A stretch of 64,000 nucleotides of DNA, from positions 42,407,741-42,471,740 of the forward strand of contig CM069593.1 of the NCBI GenBank assembly GCA_035771175.1. The letters run 5' to 3'. This document shows positions 63,001 to 64,000 of this stretch, piece by piece. The translations under genes and the position numbers were made by a program. The notes under the pieces were generated by a model. That model was given only the letters and a program-made list of their open reading frames with translations, was not told the origin of the DNA and ran no database searches. The stretch comes from Paratinospora sagittata (lineage: Eukaryota > Streptophyta > Magnoliopsida > Ranunculales > Menispermaceae). The first letter of the stretch is position 1. Each line of letters starts with the position of its first letter.

Positions 63001-64000
63001 CGATCTTCACTTCTACCCGGACAAGTTTGGGTTACTCCTTCAATTTTTCAATAAATTATCTGGATATGGTACTTATCCGTCTGCTAGTCCTGGTATGAAA
63101 TCCTTTGGCCCTATGAAAAAAATAAAGGATGAAATGCTGATGTCTGCGTTTGGTCTCCAAGGCTTTGGATTTTCTAATTACCTTGAAGCCGAATCCAAGA
63201 ATGCCCTTGTAGGTATACCCTTGGATCATTTCCCATTTGTTACAATCCACAATTCAGGCTCTCTTGGTAACCTTGAAGAGTCCCTTATTCATGGCATTCC
63301 TGAATGGAGAAGAGCTCTGAAGGTATGGGATGAAAAATCTACTGAAAGCCAAAAATCCATGGTGGGGAAGAGATCTCAAATGTCTACTGTGCCAACATTG
63401 AAAGCTCCATATTGTGTTGATGCATCTCTTGTGATTGGGAATTGTTATAATGCTGATATATTTGTCTTAGATTTGAATATGACTAGAATCAAAGCACACT
63501 TCCATGATGCTTCCTGCATTCTAGCAACTGTCACATTACCCATCTCTAAATCATCACTTATCCTCTATGATTCTGACTATTTTGATATGTTATGTTCCTT
63601 TGAGGGGTTGCTTCTCTCTTCATCTTGGTCCACCCAGGATTATCATGAGTTTCTGTGGGGTTCTGCAGTGTCAAATCTCTCCACTATTCTAAACATTCGC
63701 TTGAGAAAAGAAAACAATAGATCATTGACTCCCCAAATTGAAGTTAACACAAGTATTCAGCATGTATCCTGTGTTTTGCCGGCTGACTTTTTGGCCATAT
63801 TGATTGGCTACTTTTCTCTGCCGGATTGGACTTCAAATGGAAGTGAACCATGTGTTGTTGAAGACCAGAAGAGGGAAGATTCTGTTAATCATTGTTCTGT
63901 CTCATACAAATTTGAGATACTGGATTCCTTGCTTATTGTGCTCTTAGGTAGCAGTAAGTTTCAATCTCTGAATCTTGAACTTCAACAATTGTACTGCAGT
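2810..64000 (+). CDS. VPS13: VPS13-family lipid-transfer protein, internal part of gene (18 exons)
   Basis: VPS13 proteins are very large, rod-like bridges at membrane contact sites that carry bulk glycerolipid along a hydrophobic groove of repeating beta-groove (RBG) modules. Plants have several, including SHRUBBY. Joined exons: 2810-2868, 4532-4736, 6355-6423, 6528-6607, 7442-7591, 21848-21911, 26508-26609, 26847-27044, 27125-27249, 27480-27630, 35270-35365, 35480-35581, 43736-43794, 43890-43992, 54470-54655, 54741-54857, 61885-62138 and 62716-64000. Together they total 3405 nt, an uninterrupted 1135 codons. Family hallmarks include KFRGGQVNKIVEI, QYSIVAELTAL, MWWHYAQKSVLSDVRRRL, RKYVNLYK, DSDIDDILSYRS, SRGWLNWLSLGMLGAGG and NGFENVKARILSKAE. 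By family layout this is the N-terminal third after the chorein_N domain, which would lie upstream. The SHRUBBY-type assignment rests on remembered family resemblance and is less certain than the VPS13 call. Introns up to 14 kb are full of transposons. Confidence 0.9.
2869..4531. other. VPS13 intron 1, no other feature recognised
   Basis: AT-rich intron with a T-rich and cttctt run near 3898-3930. A 148-codon open frame at 3694-4140 lacks any recognisable domain and is low in complexity, so I do not call it a gene. Confidence 0.5.
4532..4736 (+). CDS. VPS13: VPS13 exon 2
   Basis: The acceptor is aaggcag and the donor gtatgc. The exon encodes LSSGKFRGGQVNKIVEISK followed by a stretch ending ILAPFDVALSLV. 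The GGQVNKIVEI block is a strong VPS13 signature, close behind the chorein_N region in the family. It ends in phase 0. Confidence 0.9.
5648..5811 (+). mobile_element. 164-bp LINE 3'-end insertion with TSD
   Basis: Begins taagggttattctttggggg and ends in the LINE terminus tttgtttcttgt followed by A's. It is flanked by a perfect 13-bp direct repeat, agtaaatctttgt, at 5635-5647 and 5812-5824. A textbook severely 5'-truncated retroinsertion. Confidence 0.85.
6233..6260 (+). mobile_element. Ultra-short (28-bp) LINE tail insertion
   Basis: A segment resembling only the LINE terminus (ttgcttgttctcaaaaag plus A's) lies between two copies of attgttgtaatggtgt, 6217-6232 and 6261-6276, a perfect 16-bp duplication. 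It sits about 80 bp upstream of exon 3. Confidence 0.7.
6355..6423 (+). CDS. VPS13: VPS13 exon 3
   Basis: 23 codons (VNRSGKVEHGVPQYSIVAEL...). The 5' side has a good gatgcag acceptor. The donor chosen is ctc/gttggt at 6424, because only it keeps the frame into the next exon. The nearby ggtcct donor at 6428 would shift the frame and meet a stop within six codons. Confidence 0.8.
6528..6607 (+). CDS. VPS13: VPS13 exon 4
   Basis: The acceptor is attgtag and the donor aa/gtaagt. The exon encodes LLNEVQMQQILILWDYLS then IYQLRE, the helical VPS13 stretch before the conserved RFRP block. It ends in phase 2. Confidence 0.88.
7442..7591 (+). CDS. VPS13: VPS13 exon 5
   Basis: One base, then 49 codons plus 2 nt. 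It encodes YGRFRPCCSSLLKK and MWWHYAQKSVLSDVRRRL ending SWSYLGWR. The WxYAxxxxLxDV core is typical of eukaryotic VPS13. A consensus gtaagt donor opens the 14-kb intron. Confidence 0.93.
8160..8880 (+). mobile_element. Decayed LINE reverse-transcriptase region
   Basis: Around 8690-8770 a relic frame reads MEKGGLEAGNIWQKNKAL, resembling the plant L1 motif KGGLGxxNLxxxNKALLxKW. The rest is too eroded to translate. Boundaries are approximate. Confidence 0.45.
8488..8629 (+). repeat. 71-bp imperfect tandem duplication
   Basis: Two copies offset by 71 bp, each containing atctatcttagaggtttccc, then aatccccttggg and gaggatatga. They lie inside the decayed LINE-like segment. Confidence 0.75.
8881..10505. 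other. VPS13 intron 5, unrecognised part
   Basis: AT-rich sequence. A small piece near 10065-10130 (gtcaaggcgatgcctaggtg) resembles the ends of hAT-type elements elsewhere in the window, but its boundaries are not visible. No gene seen. Confidence 0.4.
11209..11475 (-). repeat. 3' LTR of the Copia element
   Basis: About 267 bp, matching the other LTR from the tgtaacgtggttcggctcta segment onward. The inner edge abuts the polypurine tract at about 11479-11490. If each LTR is extended 3 bp to aata on its right side, imperfect gatta/gattc flanks appear, so the exact end is uncertain. Confidence 0.85.
11486..12967 (-). pseudogene. Copia reverse transcriptase-RNase H frame
   Basis: An open 493-codon segment. 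RVT_2 starts at about residue 13 (TWELVDLPAGKKPVGCKWVY) and includes DVKNAFLHG (93-101) and the catalytic YVDD (176-179). RNase H follows with YTDSDYAG (338-345) and a C-terminal ADVLSKGL. This is the best preserved part of the element. It is a fragment because a Copia polyprotein should be continuous with integrase, and stops lie upstream, so independent activity is unlikely. Confidence 0.93.
13317..13730 (-). pseudogene. Copia integrase, C-terminal part
   Basis: Reads HTPQQNRVAERKNGHLLDT, the Copia integrase motif containing the catalytic glutamate, then the connector toward RT. It is in a different frame from the upstream integrase and is followed by frame breaks to about 12970. Confidence 0.85.
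13681..14589 (-). pseudogene. Copia protease, GAG-pre-integrase and integrase N-part
   Basis: A 302-codon frame. The aspartic protease motif DSGATDHM is at 39-46. GAG-pre-integrase LWLYHRRLGHPSF (171-183) carries the start of the zinc finger, completed by CEVC (204-207). The integrase core follows with SDIWGP (233-238) and DDCTR (255-259), and ends at FRSDNARDF. The stop or frameshift near 13700 separates it from the rest of integrase. Confidence 0.9.
14756..14767 (-). promoter_or_regulatory. Primer-binding site (initiator tRNA-Met)
   Basis: Minus strand TGGTATCAGAGC, directly next to the 5' LTR. This is the standard plant Copia PBS, complementary to the 3' end of initiator methionyl-tRNA. 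Confidence 0.9.
14768..15149 (-). repeat. 5' LTR of the Copia element with 62-bp triplication
   Basis: The same LTR, but about 124 bp longer because a 62-bp unit starting actaaaattatc occurs three times, at 14966, 15028 and 15090. The other LTR has one copy. Confidence 0.88.
15210..17280 (-). mobile_element. Probable Gypsy 3' LTR, degenerate
   Basis: On the minus strand it begins tgaataccccaaaattta just after the Gypsy pol end and a short purine tract, and continues through non-coding sequence with a pyrimidine-rich stretch near 16960-17040. The left boundary and target duplication were not found. Assignment rests on position next to the chromodomain. Confidence 0.5.
17346..17534 (-). pseudogene. 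Gypsy (chromovirus) pol C-terminus with chromodomain
   Basis: The relic frame reads EEPVVILDRKIQKLRNREIP, then VKVKWQFHG and YTWEREDYVKEHFPNF, the chromodomain that ends chromovirus integrase and targets insertion to chromatin. Only this tail remains; the frame stops in unrelated sequence at about 17530. Confidence 0.85.
17535..18150. mobile_element. Composite of short TE remnants
   Basis: 17540-17940 has MITE-like features: gtgtttggttgc repeated at 17570 and 17629, a run of 15 C's at 17903-17917, then ccataccaaacgccc. At 17996-18060 the frame VWSTWLERNNTIFR resembles the LINE post-zf-RVT motif. Boundaries unclear. Confidence 0.4.
18151..21531 (-). mobile_element. LTR-like degenerate retrotransposon sequence
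   Basis: The right end read on the minus strand begins TGTAACACCCCAATTTTC, a start common to plant Gypsy LTRs. The interior is non-coding, with an island of higher GC at 18850-19200 and AT microsatellites near 20960-21065. It differs from the LTR next to the chromodomain, so it is probably another element. No protein domain seen. Confidence 0.4.
21848..21911 (+). CDS. VPS13: VPS13 exon 6 (short, isolated)
   Basis: A 64-nt exon after tttacag, encoding SHCRKYVNLYKKKLGFLRQE. It joins in frame to exon 5 across 14.3 kb of transposon-rich intron. RKYVNLYK is the family motif expected directly after GWR. The donor is ccg/gtgaaa, phase 0. Confidence 0.85.
21912..22514. other. VPS13 intron 6, left part
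   Basis: Minus-strand open frames (22008-22211 and 22162-22419) show no domain I recognise. The second has a WKEHFKVYQSLFHEDF stretch. Possibly a transposon remnant. No gene called. Confidence 0.3.
23600..24003 (-). pseudogene. LINE RT C-terminal (thumb) relic
   Basis: Overlapping frames carry NYLGMPLGRNLLKMAFWDSM, WKQSFLSKGGKVSF, then RRWIGGEEFKGSHLVWW-type sequence and GGLGICNLHKRYIALLGKRL. Frameshifts separate the pieces. Confidence 0.8.
24011..25224. mobile_element. hAT-type non-autonomous transposon (1214 bp)
   Basis: Terminal inverted repeats TAGTGTTGTCAAGG and CCTTGACAGCACTA are flanked by a perfect 8-bp duplication CCCAATGG (24003-24010 and 25225-25232), the hAT signature. It splits the LINE RT just before YLGMPLG. 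GC-rich subterminal motifs (ggcctaggcgag near the left, gcctaggcatggcctagg near the right) and a CA/TA microsatellite (24180-24260) lie inside. No transposase. Confidence 0.92.
24775..24897 (+). CDS. 40-codon open frame inside the hAT element
   Basis: Starts at ATG and reads MEASPELSLASEKFLNFVEV, then an RRQVFEAMLELQVRLEE end, with balanced composition unlike the AT-rich surroundings. It may be a captured host-gene fragment. No promoter evidence; function unknown. Confidence 0.3.
   Translation: MEASPELSLASEKFLNFVEVIKQRRQVFEAMLELQVRLEE
25499..26005 (-). pseudogene. LINE reverse transcriptase, N-terminal half
   Basis: A 168-codon relic with PKKLSSQQVADYEPISLTTT (RT motif ahead of the palm), KGRLILDAVLVANE, FKVDFVKPYDMVRWKFLE and INGRPRGRVKGGHGLRQGD. 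The catalytic aspartate of the FADD-like block lies downstream in a frame disrupted at about 25460. Confidence 0.88.
26508..26609 (+). CDS. VPS13: VPS13 exon 7
   Basis: 34 codons, PVDKSILLELEHMEKDSDID... to the donor cag/gtatga. Two acceptors lie close together, ttcttag and agccag four bases later. The first keeps phase 0 with exon 6. DSDIDDILSYRS is a plant VPS13 motif. Confidence 0.87.
26847..27044 (+). CDS. VPS13: VPS13 exon 8
   Basis: 66 codons after ttgcag, ending atcaag/gtactg. A serine- and asparagine-rich linker is followed by SRGWLNWLSLGMLGAGG and FSGVVSDEIIK, a segment I associate with the SHRUBBY-type plant protein. Confidence 0.92.
27125..27249 (+). CDS. VPS13: VPS13 exon 9
   Basis: Follows an 80-nt intron. 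It encodes DIYEVTEFHPATS, then YRIYSSIKFNVHCVVATLYS, beta-rich like an RBG module. It ends in phase 2 at aa/gtatag. Confidence 0.87.
27480..27630 (+). CDS. VPS13: VPS13 exon 10
   Basis: Acceptor aatttcag, donor cag/gtttgt. It encodes KEAVKMISDEVIIECKHSEE, then CTFTFLVNSVEMTNPCSNN and VLLTRQ. A competing acceptor at about 27392 reads into a stop and was not used. Confidence 0.85.
27631..29280. other. VPS13 intron 10, left part
   Basis: AT-rich. A block at 27745-27910 repeats the theme acatttagatatgtgtt with cacacat motifs, a diverged local duplication. Open frames near 28066-28780 are low complexity without domains. No gene seen. Confidence 0.4.
29290..29600 (+). mobile_element. Retroelement C-terminal domain relic
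   Basis: Around 29440-29560 the frame reads RPKITWVKILRKDM, then AFNRVEWRKHFHLVGSM, matching the RPxxTWxxxIxxDL...AxxRxxWRxxI tail found on some plant non-LTR RT proteins. Surrounding frames are broken. Confidence 0.5.
29601..31414. other. VPS13 intron 10, middle part
   Basis: AT-rich non-coding sequence. ctctttatatacataactcc near 30590 resembles an LTR promoter region, but no matching LTR ends were found. Confidence 0.35.
31415..31633 (+). mobile_element. LINE 3'-end fragment
   Basis: The relic frame reads VWDSTFYLASLWVSSCKLVQ, then LGEWLRGWVPILDG, the L1 C-terminus, followed by a 3' UTR ending tttgtttcttgtcaaaaaag. 5' truncated. The target duplication is not clear. Confidence 0.75.
31785..31900 (+). 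repeat. G-rich minisatellite, about 30-bp units
   Basis: Four or so imperfect copies of a unit like gaggggcttgagtgacaggg or gagaggttcaagtgataggg. Units vary by substitution and small indels. Confidence 0.7.
32168..32480 (+). mobile_element. hAT-type element, left-end remnant
   Basis: Starts agtgttttgaaggcgttgcc, close to the terminus of the 24011-25224 element, followed by repeated gcctaggcg motifs. The opposite terminus is missing. Right edge approximate. Confidence 0.45.
32930..33560 (+). mobile_element. hAT-like MITE, family M1, copy 1
   Basis: Begins CAAGGATGGGGGATTTGAAT and runs collinear with the copy at 37035 (aattcgccc, taagtccaatt, gttgcaaagatctatg). Flanked by imperfect 8-bp repeats tgtctatg (32922-32929) and catctatg (33561-33568). 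Non-coding. Confidence 0.75.
34288..34615 (-). mobile_element. LINE 3'-end fragment, antisense
   Basis: Plus strand begins with the complement of the LINE tail (tttttgacaagaaacatgg). Further right, gagcaccctccagtagtcct is the antisense of the post-zf-RVT region (YWRVLI-like). Confidence 0.75.
34627..35106 (-). mobile_element. Non-autonomous Helitron, antisense
   Basis: Read on the minus strand, the 3' end has a perfect stem CATGTGC-gat-GCACATG (34639-34655), 8 nt, then CTAA (CTRR type). The 5' part shares gagaagcctttttcttg and aaattgcccttaa with the Helitron at 492. The exact 5' terminus is eroded. Confidence 0.6.
35270..35365 (+). CDS. VPS13: VPS13 exon 11
   Basis: 32 codons between tgtgcag and aag/gtactt, encoding ESVVENILESQPSIIAQVDM and FVVKCDTELSLK. 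Alternating beta-strand pattern. It joins in frame to exon 10 across a 7.6-kb intron. Confidence 0.88.
35480..35581 (+). CDS. VPS13: VPS13 exon 12
   Basis: 34 codons (VVLQPIEVMYDSDFLLNLFD then FLHILGSYKFHHEK) after ttctag, with a gtaagt donor. In the family this leads directly into the SLNGxxDVKAR block found in exon 13. Confidence 0.9.
36225..36460 (+). repeat. MITE-like block starting ggccctgtttgg
   Basis: ggccctgtttggtttcaaat at the left is typical of plant MITE ends. The right end may be gccaaaaaagcccttagg. AT-rich, non-coding. No duplication confirmed. Confidence 0.4.
36470..37034 (+). mobile_element. Decayed LINE RT/linker region
   Basis: The relic frame reads STLEKGGLLIGNKCGRNKNL, LAKWLWRFP and later a SLFSVC-like part, matching the plant L1 block between RT and zf-RVT. 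Many stops. A MITE is inserted at its right end. Confidence 0.65.
37035..37700 (+). mobile_element. hAT-like MITE, family M1, copy 2 (666 bp)
   Basis: Ends CAAGGGTTGAAAATTCG and CGAATTTTCATTCCATG are imperfect inverted repeats. 8-bp duplication caaagaag (37027-37034) and ccaagaag (37701-37708). Collinear with the copy at 32930. Confidence 0.85.
37980..38245 (-). mobile_element. LINE 3'-end fragment, antisense
   Basis: Begins with a T-run and tttgacaagaaacatac, then agggacgagatgtcccaaag, both matching the other antisense LINE 3' UTRs at 46428 and 59318. Confidence 0.75.
38331..38386 (+). repeat. Two perfect 28-bp tandem copies
   Basis: The unit aagctctccaaccaaggagc plus tctccaac is exactly repeated at 38331-38358 and 38359-38386. 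A gagaga tract precedes it. Confidence 0.95.
38387..39655. other. VPS13 intron 12, no feature recognised
   Basis: AT-rich intron. Short open frames have no recognisable domain. Confidence 0.4.
39670..39860. mobile_element. GGGTT-motif hAT-like remnant
   Basis: Rich in cgggtt and aacccg, ending ttatagccctag, whose complement starts ctagggctataa like hAT-type ends (TAGGG...). Similar in style to the complete element at 40624. Confidence 0.45.
39960..40110. repeat. gaggc/gcctc-rich remnant
   Basis: gcgaggcttaagcctcgcat and later tatgcctca motifs resemble subterminal parts of the element at 56842-58584. Boundaries not found. Confidence 0.4.
40624..41110. mobile_element. hAT-type MITE with GGGTT arrays (487 bp)
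   Basis: Ends TAGGGGTGTTCAT and ATGAACACCCTA are inverted repeats. 8-bp flanks atcaagat (40616-40623) and atcaagag (41111-41118). Subterminal ggttgggttgggtcgggtt on the left and its complement on the right give the element telomere-like motifs. Non-coding. Confidence 0.9.
41490..42700 (-). mobile_element. Possible solo LTR or LTR-rich fragment
   Basis: Minus strand has tataaaaaggactctcaatc near 41750-41775, an LTR-like TATA region, followed by non-coding sequence. GC-rich compared with neighbours. TG/CA ends and a duplication were not found, so the class is a guess. Confidence 0.35.
41945..42312 (+). repeat. GC-rich palindromic and tandem repeat block
   Basis: 41945-42076 is built of gaggcaaggtgtgcctcgac-like units. 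CCATGGGCGAGGCAAGGT (42007-42024) is perfectly inverted at 42045-42062. Two 101-bp units (42077-42177 and 42212-42312) repeat with a period of 135 bp (acttggcc to atttgaact). Confidence 0.85.
42800..42995 (+). mobile_element. MITE-like fragment with cgattcacgatt motifs
   Basis: gggttatcaaaagccaga then aatcttacgatttcgtaatt and acgattcacgattcg resemble the foldback element ends at 10506 and 15207 (gttgtcaaacc, aatcgaatcg). A diverged relative; ends unclear. Confidence 0.5.
43736..43794 (+). CDS. VPS13: VPS13 exon 13
   Basis: 19 codons plus 2 nt: VMLSLNGFENVKARILSKA. This is a highly conserved VPS13 motif. Donor ga/gtgggt, phase 2. Confidence 0.9.
43890..43992 (+). CDS. VPS13: VPS13 exon 14
   Basis: After ttttgcag it encodes YTLSHRAKIFWDVTFSTIII, then QIPWRCPESKLFIM. 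The W-D-V strand matches the WDV/WDI found after the KAE motif in the family. Donor gtgatt. Confidence 0.88.
43996..45760. other. VPS13 intron 14, left part
   Basis: AT-rich. 45596-45700 (gtgtttgttcacacacaaga and ttggttgaacatgagaattt) resembles the MITE-like block near 17570. No coding sequence seen. Confidence 0.4.
45773..46344 (-). mobile_element. LINE, 5'-truncated, with target duplication
   Basis: Flanked by aagaagttag at 45763-45772 and 46345-46354. T-run at the left (the A tail). The relic encodes zf-RVT (NWCCLCKSSNESSHHIFMEC) and then YWRVIIFAVVRSTWKERNSC and LGDWLRGWYPIL in a second frame, so one frameshift breaks it. Confidence 0.92.
46695..47198 (-). pseudogene. LINE zf-RVT domain
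   Basis: 167-codon relic: FIWKAHAPSKVKIMGWLVAH, LHCVDVLQRK, NWCCLCRKSEESYRHLFWEC, then YWRVAIFVVIWAIWKERNC. The C-x2-C and H-x4-C pattern of the zinc-binding RT-associated domain is intact. Confidence 0.92.
47388..47904 (-). pseudogene. LINE RT C-terminal linker
   Basis: Overlapping frames with MDGWKQSFLSKGGSLALLKV, IPTYYLPIFKLP and NKVLLGKWLWRFSEETDSLW, joined by a frameshift near 47640. The N-terminal edge is cut by the MITE. Confidence 0.88.
47905..48754 (-). mobile_element. hAT-like MITE, family M1, copy 3 (850 bp), inside the LINE
   Basis: Ends CATGGTTCAAAAATTCC and CGAATTTTCGATCCTTG form imperfect inverted repeats (13 of 16). Flanked by gggatccc (47897-47904) and ggaatcca (48755-48762), 6 of 8 identical. 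It interrupts the LINE RT frame right after KYLGG. Confidence 0.88.
48755..49212 (-). pseudogene. LINE RT core
   Basis: SIFINGRPRGKFRGSRGLRQ then GDPLSPFLYTLVADTL, and the catalytic FADDCIFFLEDD block, ending IKYLGGNPNKTKFW at the MITE junction. FADD replaces the commoner YADD, usual for plant L1. Confidence 0.92.
49881..50557 (-). pseudogene. LINE apurinic endonuclease domain relic
   Basis: Pieces include MKPDIAIIQ (N-terminal), YTWTNGRDAPTCCRLDKFL and RLTSDHWPVTLNT. SDHWP is the C-terminal catalytic histidine motif of L1 endonuclease. A frame break lies at about 50200-50320. Confidence 0.85.
50661..52659 (-). pseudogene. LINE ORF1 remnants
   Basis: Broken frames upstream of the endonuclease. 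Near 51960-52020 the minus strand reads FAKVAEKCGGLLDIAKDTV, like the DUF4283/zinc-knuckle ORF1 of plant L1 (IGxxCGGxxxVA). The rest is polar, proline-rich linker sequence. Confidence 0.6.
52640..53045 (-). mobile_element. Second LINE zf-RVT fragment
   Basis: Minus strand reads NWCCLCKNGVQSIIHLLVEC, then YWVSHLQALPYSV and YFWRIIFF, then VWIERNGRIFSDK. It abuts the ORF1 end of the preceding LINE with no visible A tail, so it was truncated on both sides or joined during insertion. Confidence 0.8.
53487..53605 (+). mobile_element. hAT-like MITE, family M1, copy 4 (left end only)
   Basis: CAAGGATCTAAAATTTGAAT, then gttaatttgggaaagtccaa, matching the left ends at 32930 and 37035. The remainder is absent. 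Confidence 0.65.
53606..53800 (+). mobile_element. Retroelement C-terminal domain relic
   Basis: A 63-codon open segment with KGKGRPKITRALIVKKNIAT then DLDRANWCKKIYLVDPMHL, the same domain as at 29440, followed by a stop. Diverged, presumed dead. Confidence 0.5.
53826..53995 (+). repeat. Interspersed repeat R1, copy 1
   Basis: Contains gattcaagttgaatcctaca, ttttggattttgccatttat and gacttgaatcatatgattca. Collinear with the copy at 59831-59990. Confidence 0.75.
54470..54655 (+). CDS. VPS13: VPS13 exon 15
   Basis: 62 codons, HLEVGAISFKSRIEAESSAL... to FTNFK, acceptor ttttgcag and donor gtaaag. It joins exon 14 in frame across a 10.5-kb LINE-filled intron. Confidence 0.88.
54741..54857 (+). CDS. 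VPS13: VPS13 exon 16
   Basis: 39 codons, VNVVLPHCNEALPLFERFDA then SISLASCIILDESILEQLE. Acceptor cttgcag, donor gtaaga, both good matches to consensus. Confidence 0.9.
54858..56841. other. VPS13 intron 16, left part
   Basis: AT-rich, non-coding. Phrases such as cctatgacttaaattgccca and gacttgaagcctatgtgcta recur loosely, suggesting an old retroelement. No domain or end recognised. Confidence 0.35.
56842..58584. mobile_element. hAT-like element with gaggc motifs, carrying a nested MITE
   Basis: Ends CAAAGGTTTAAAAAAGCG and the complement of CGCATTTTAAAACAATG are imperfect inverted repeats. Flanks actacaa and attacaa suggest a duplication. Subterminal gaggcgtaagcctcac (left) and gaggcataagcctcaaacgc (right). 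About 810 bp without the nested MITE and its duplication. Non-coding. Confidence 0.7.
57103..58027 (-). mobile_element. hAT-like MITE, family M1, copy 5 (925 bp), nested
   Basis: Begins CATGGTTCAAAAATTCC and ends CGAATTTTCGATCCTTG, nearly collinear with the 47905-48754 copy. 8-bp duplication ttagcgcc (57095-57102) and ttagtgcc (58028-58035). The right-end motif atatttaagcatatatgcaa is shared with that copy. Confidence 0.92.
59316..59428 (-). mobile_element. LINE 3'-end fragment, antisense
   Basis: ttttttggacaagaaataag, then gagggacgagaggcacctaa, matches the 3' UTR of the antisense LINEs at 37980 and 46428. The SINE is inserted at its right end. Confidence 0.65.
59438..59609 (+). mobile_element. 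tRNA-derived SINE (172 bp)
   Basis: Box A-like cggttggttgaggggc and box B-like gtgttcgactctcg lie about 40 bp apart near the 5' end, as in a tRNA-type Pol III promoter. The 3' end is A-rich (caaaaataaaaaaa). Flanked by a perfect 9-bp duplication aagtgacaa at 59429-59437 and 59610-59618. GC-rich compared with its surroundings. Confidence 0.85.
59831..59990 (+). repeat. Interspersed repeat R1, copy 2
   Basis: caattcaaccaaaaacctta, ttggggttttgcgatttatt and gtgattcgacttgaatgatt match the order of motifs in the copy at 53826-53995. Confidence 0.75.
59991..61884. other. VPS13 intron 16, right part
   Basis: A purine-rich stretch (agagaagaaagtgagggaaa, near 60010-60110) and a gagagagtgtgtgtag tract at 60320. 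No coding domain or transposon ends recognised. Confidence 0.4.
61885..62138 (+). CDS. VPS13: VPS13 exon 17
   Basis: 84 codons plus 2 nt, containing MSALDIHFSPSIYGAILGMI and HANITDDVENDLVLNLVLGQ. LDIHFSPS is a typical RBG-module motif. Consensus donor gt/gtaagt. Confidence 0.9.
62139..62715. other. VPS13 intron 17
   Basis: 577-bp intron with canonical ends (gtaagt...tgtgcag). Nothing else recognised. Confidence 0.7.
62716..64000 (+). CDS. VPS13: VPS13 exon 18 (long, open at window end)
   Basis: Acceptor tgtgcag, then 428 codons with no stop to the last base of the window. It includes YRLWLNDVDLHFYPDKFGLL, SAFGLQGFGFSNYLEAES, HNSGSLGNLEESLIHGIPEW and VSCVLPADFLAILIGYFSL. It is much longer than the preceding exons. 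The alternating hydrophobic pattern fits continued lipid-groove modules, and a serine-rich loop sits near the start. It presumably continues past the window. Confidence 0.92.

Overview
The window is nuclear DNA from a flowering plant, most likely a eudicot. The evidence is a spliced host gene with GT-AG introns, L1-type LINEs, Copia and chromodomain Gypsy retrotransposons, Helitrons, hAT-type MITEs and a tRNA-derived SINE, all in AT-rich sequence. I cannot name the species from sequence alone. No bacterial operons, rRNA, true tRNA or CRISPR array were seen.

One host gene runs left to right through the whole window: a VPS13-family (chorein/RBG) lipid-transfer protein, probably the plant SHRUBBY-type VPS13. 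Its start lies upstream and its end downstream. I placed 18 exons between 2810 and 64000. Joined, they give 3405 nt, exactly 1135 codons, with every intron phase compatible and no stop. About 94% of the gene span is intron, and most recognisable intron content is transposable elements.

Layout. 1-2809: intron with a LINE tail, two tandem Helitrons and a second LINE tail. 2810-7591: exons 1-5 with small introns holding short LINE insertions. 7592-21847: a 14-kb intron with LINE debris, a long inverted-repeat (foldback) element interrupted by a 3.9-kb Copia element, and degenerate Gypsy/LTR sequence. 21848-27630: exons 6-10, with a LINE in intron 6 that is itself split by a hAT element. 27631-35269: a 7.6-kb intron with LINE remnants, a minisatellite, a MITE and a Helitron. 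35270-43992: exons 11-14 around an 8-kb intron with a MITE, LINE debris, a GGGTT-rich hAT element and a GC-rich repeat block. 43993-54469: a 10-kb intron built mainly of three antisense LINE copies in head-to-tail order, one carrying a nested MITE. 54470-64000: exons 15-18 around a 7-kb intron with a MITE nested in another MITE and a SINE. The last exon is at least 1285 nt and stays open at the window edge.

The only gene that looks functional is VPS13. The transposon reading frames are broken by stops, frameshifts, deletions or nested insertions. I found no convincing undescribed protein system. The interest lies in the intron architecture: nested insertions with visible target-site duplications, a large intronic inverted repeat able to form a long hairpin RNA, and one MITE family with five copies in one gene.
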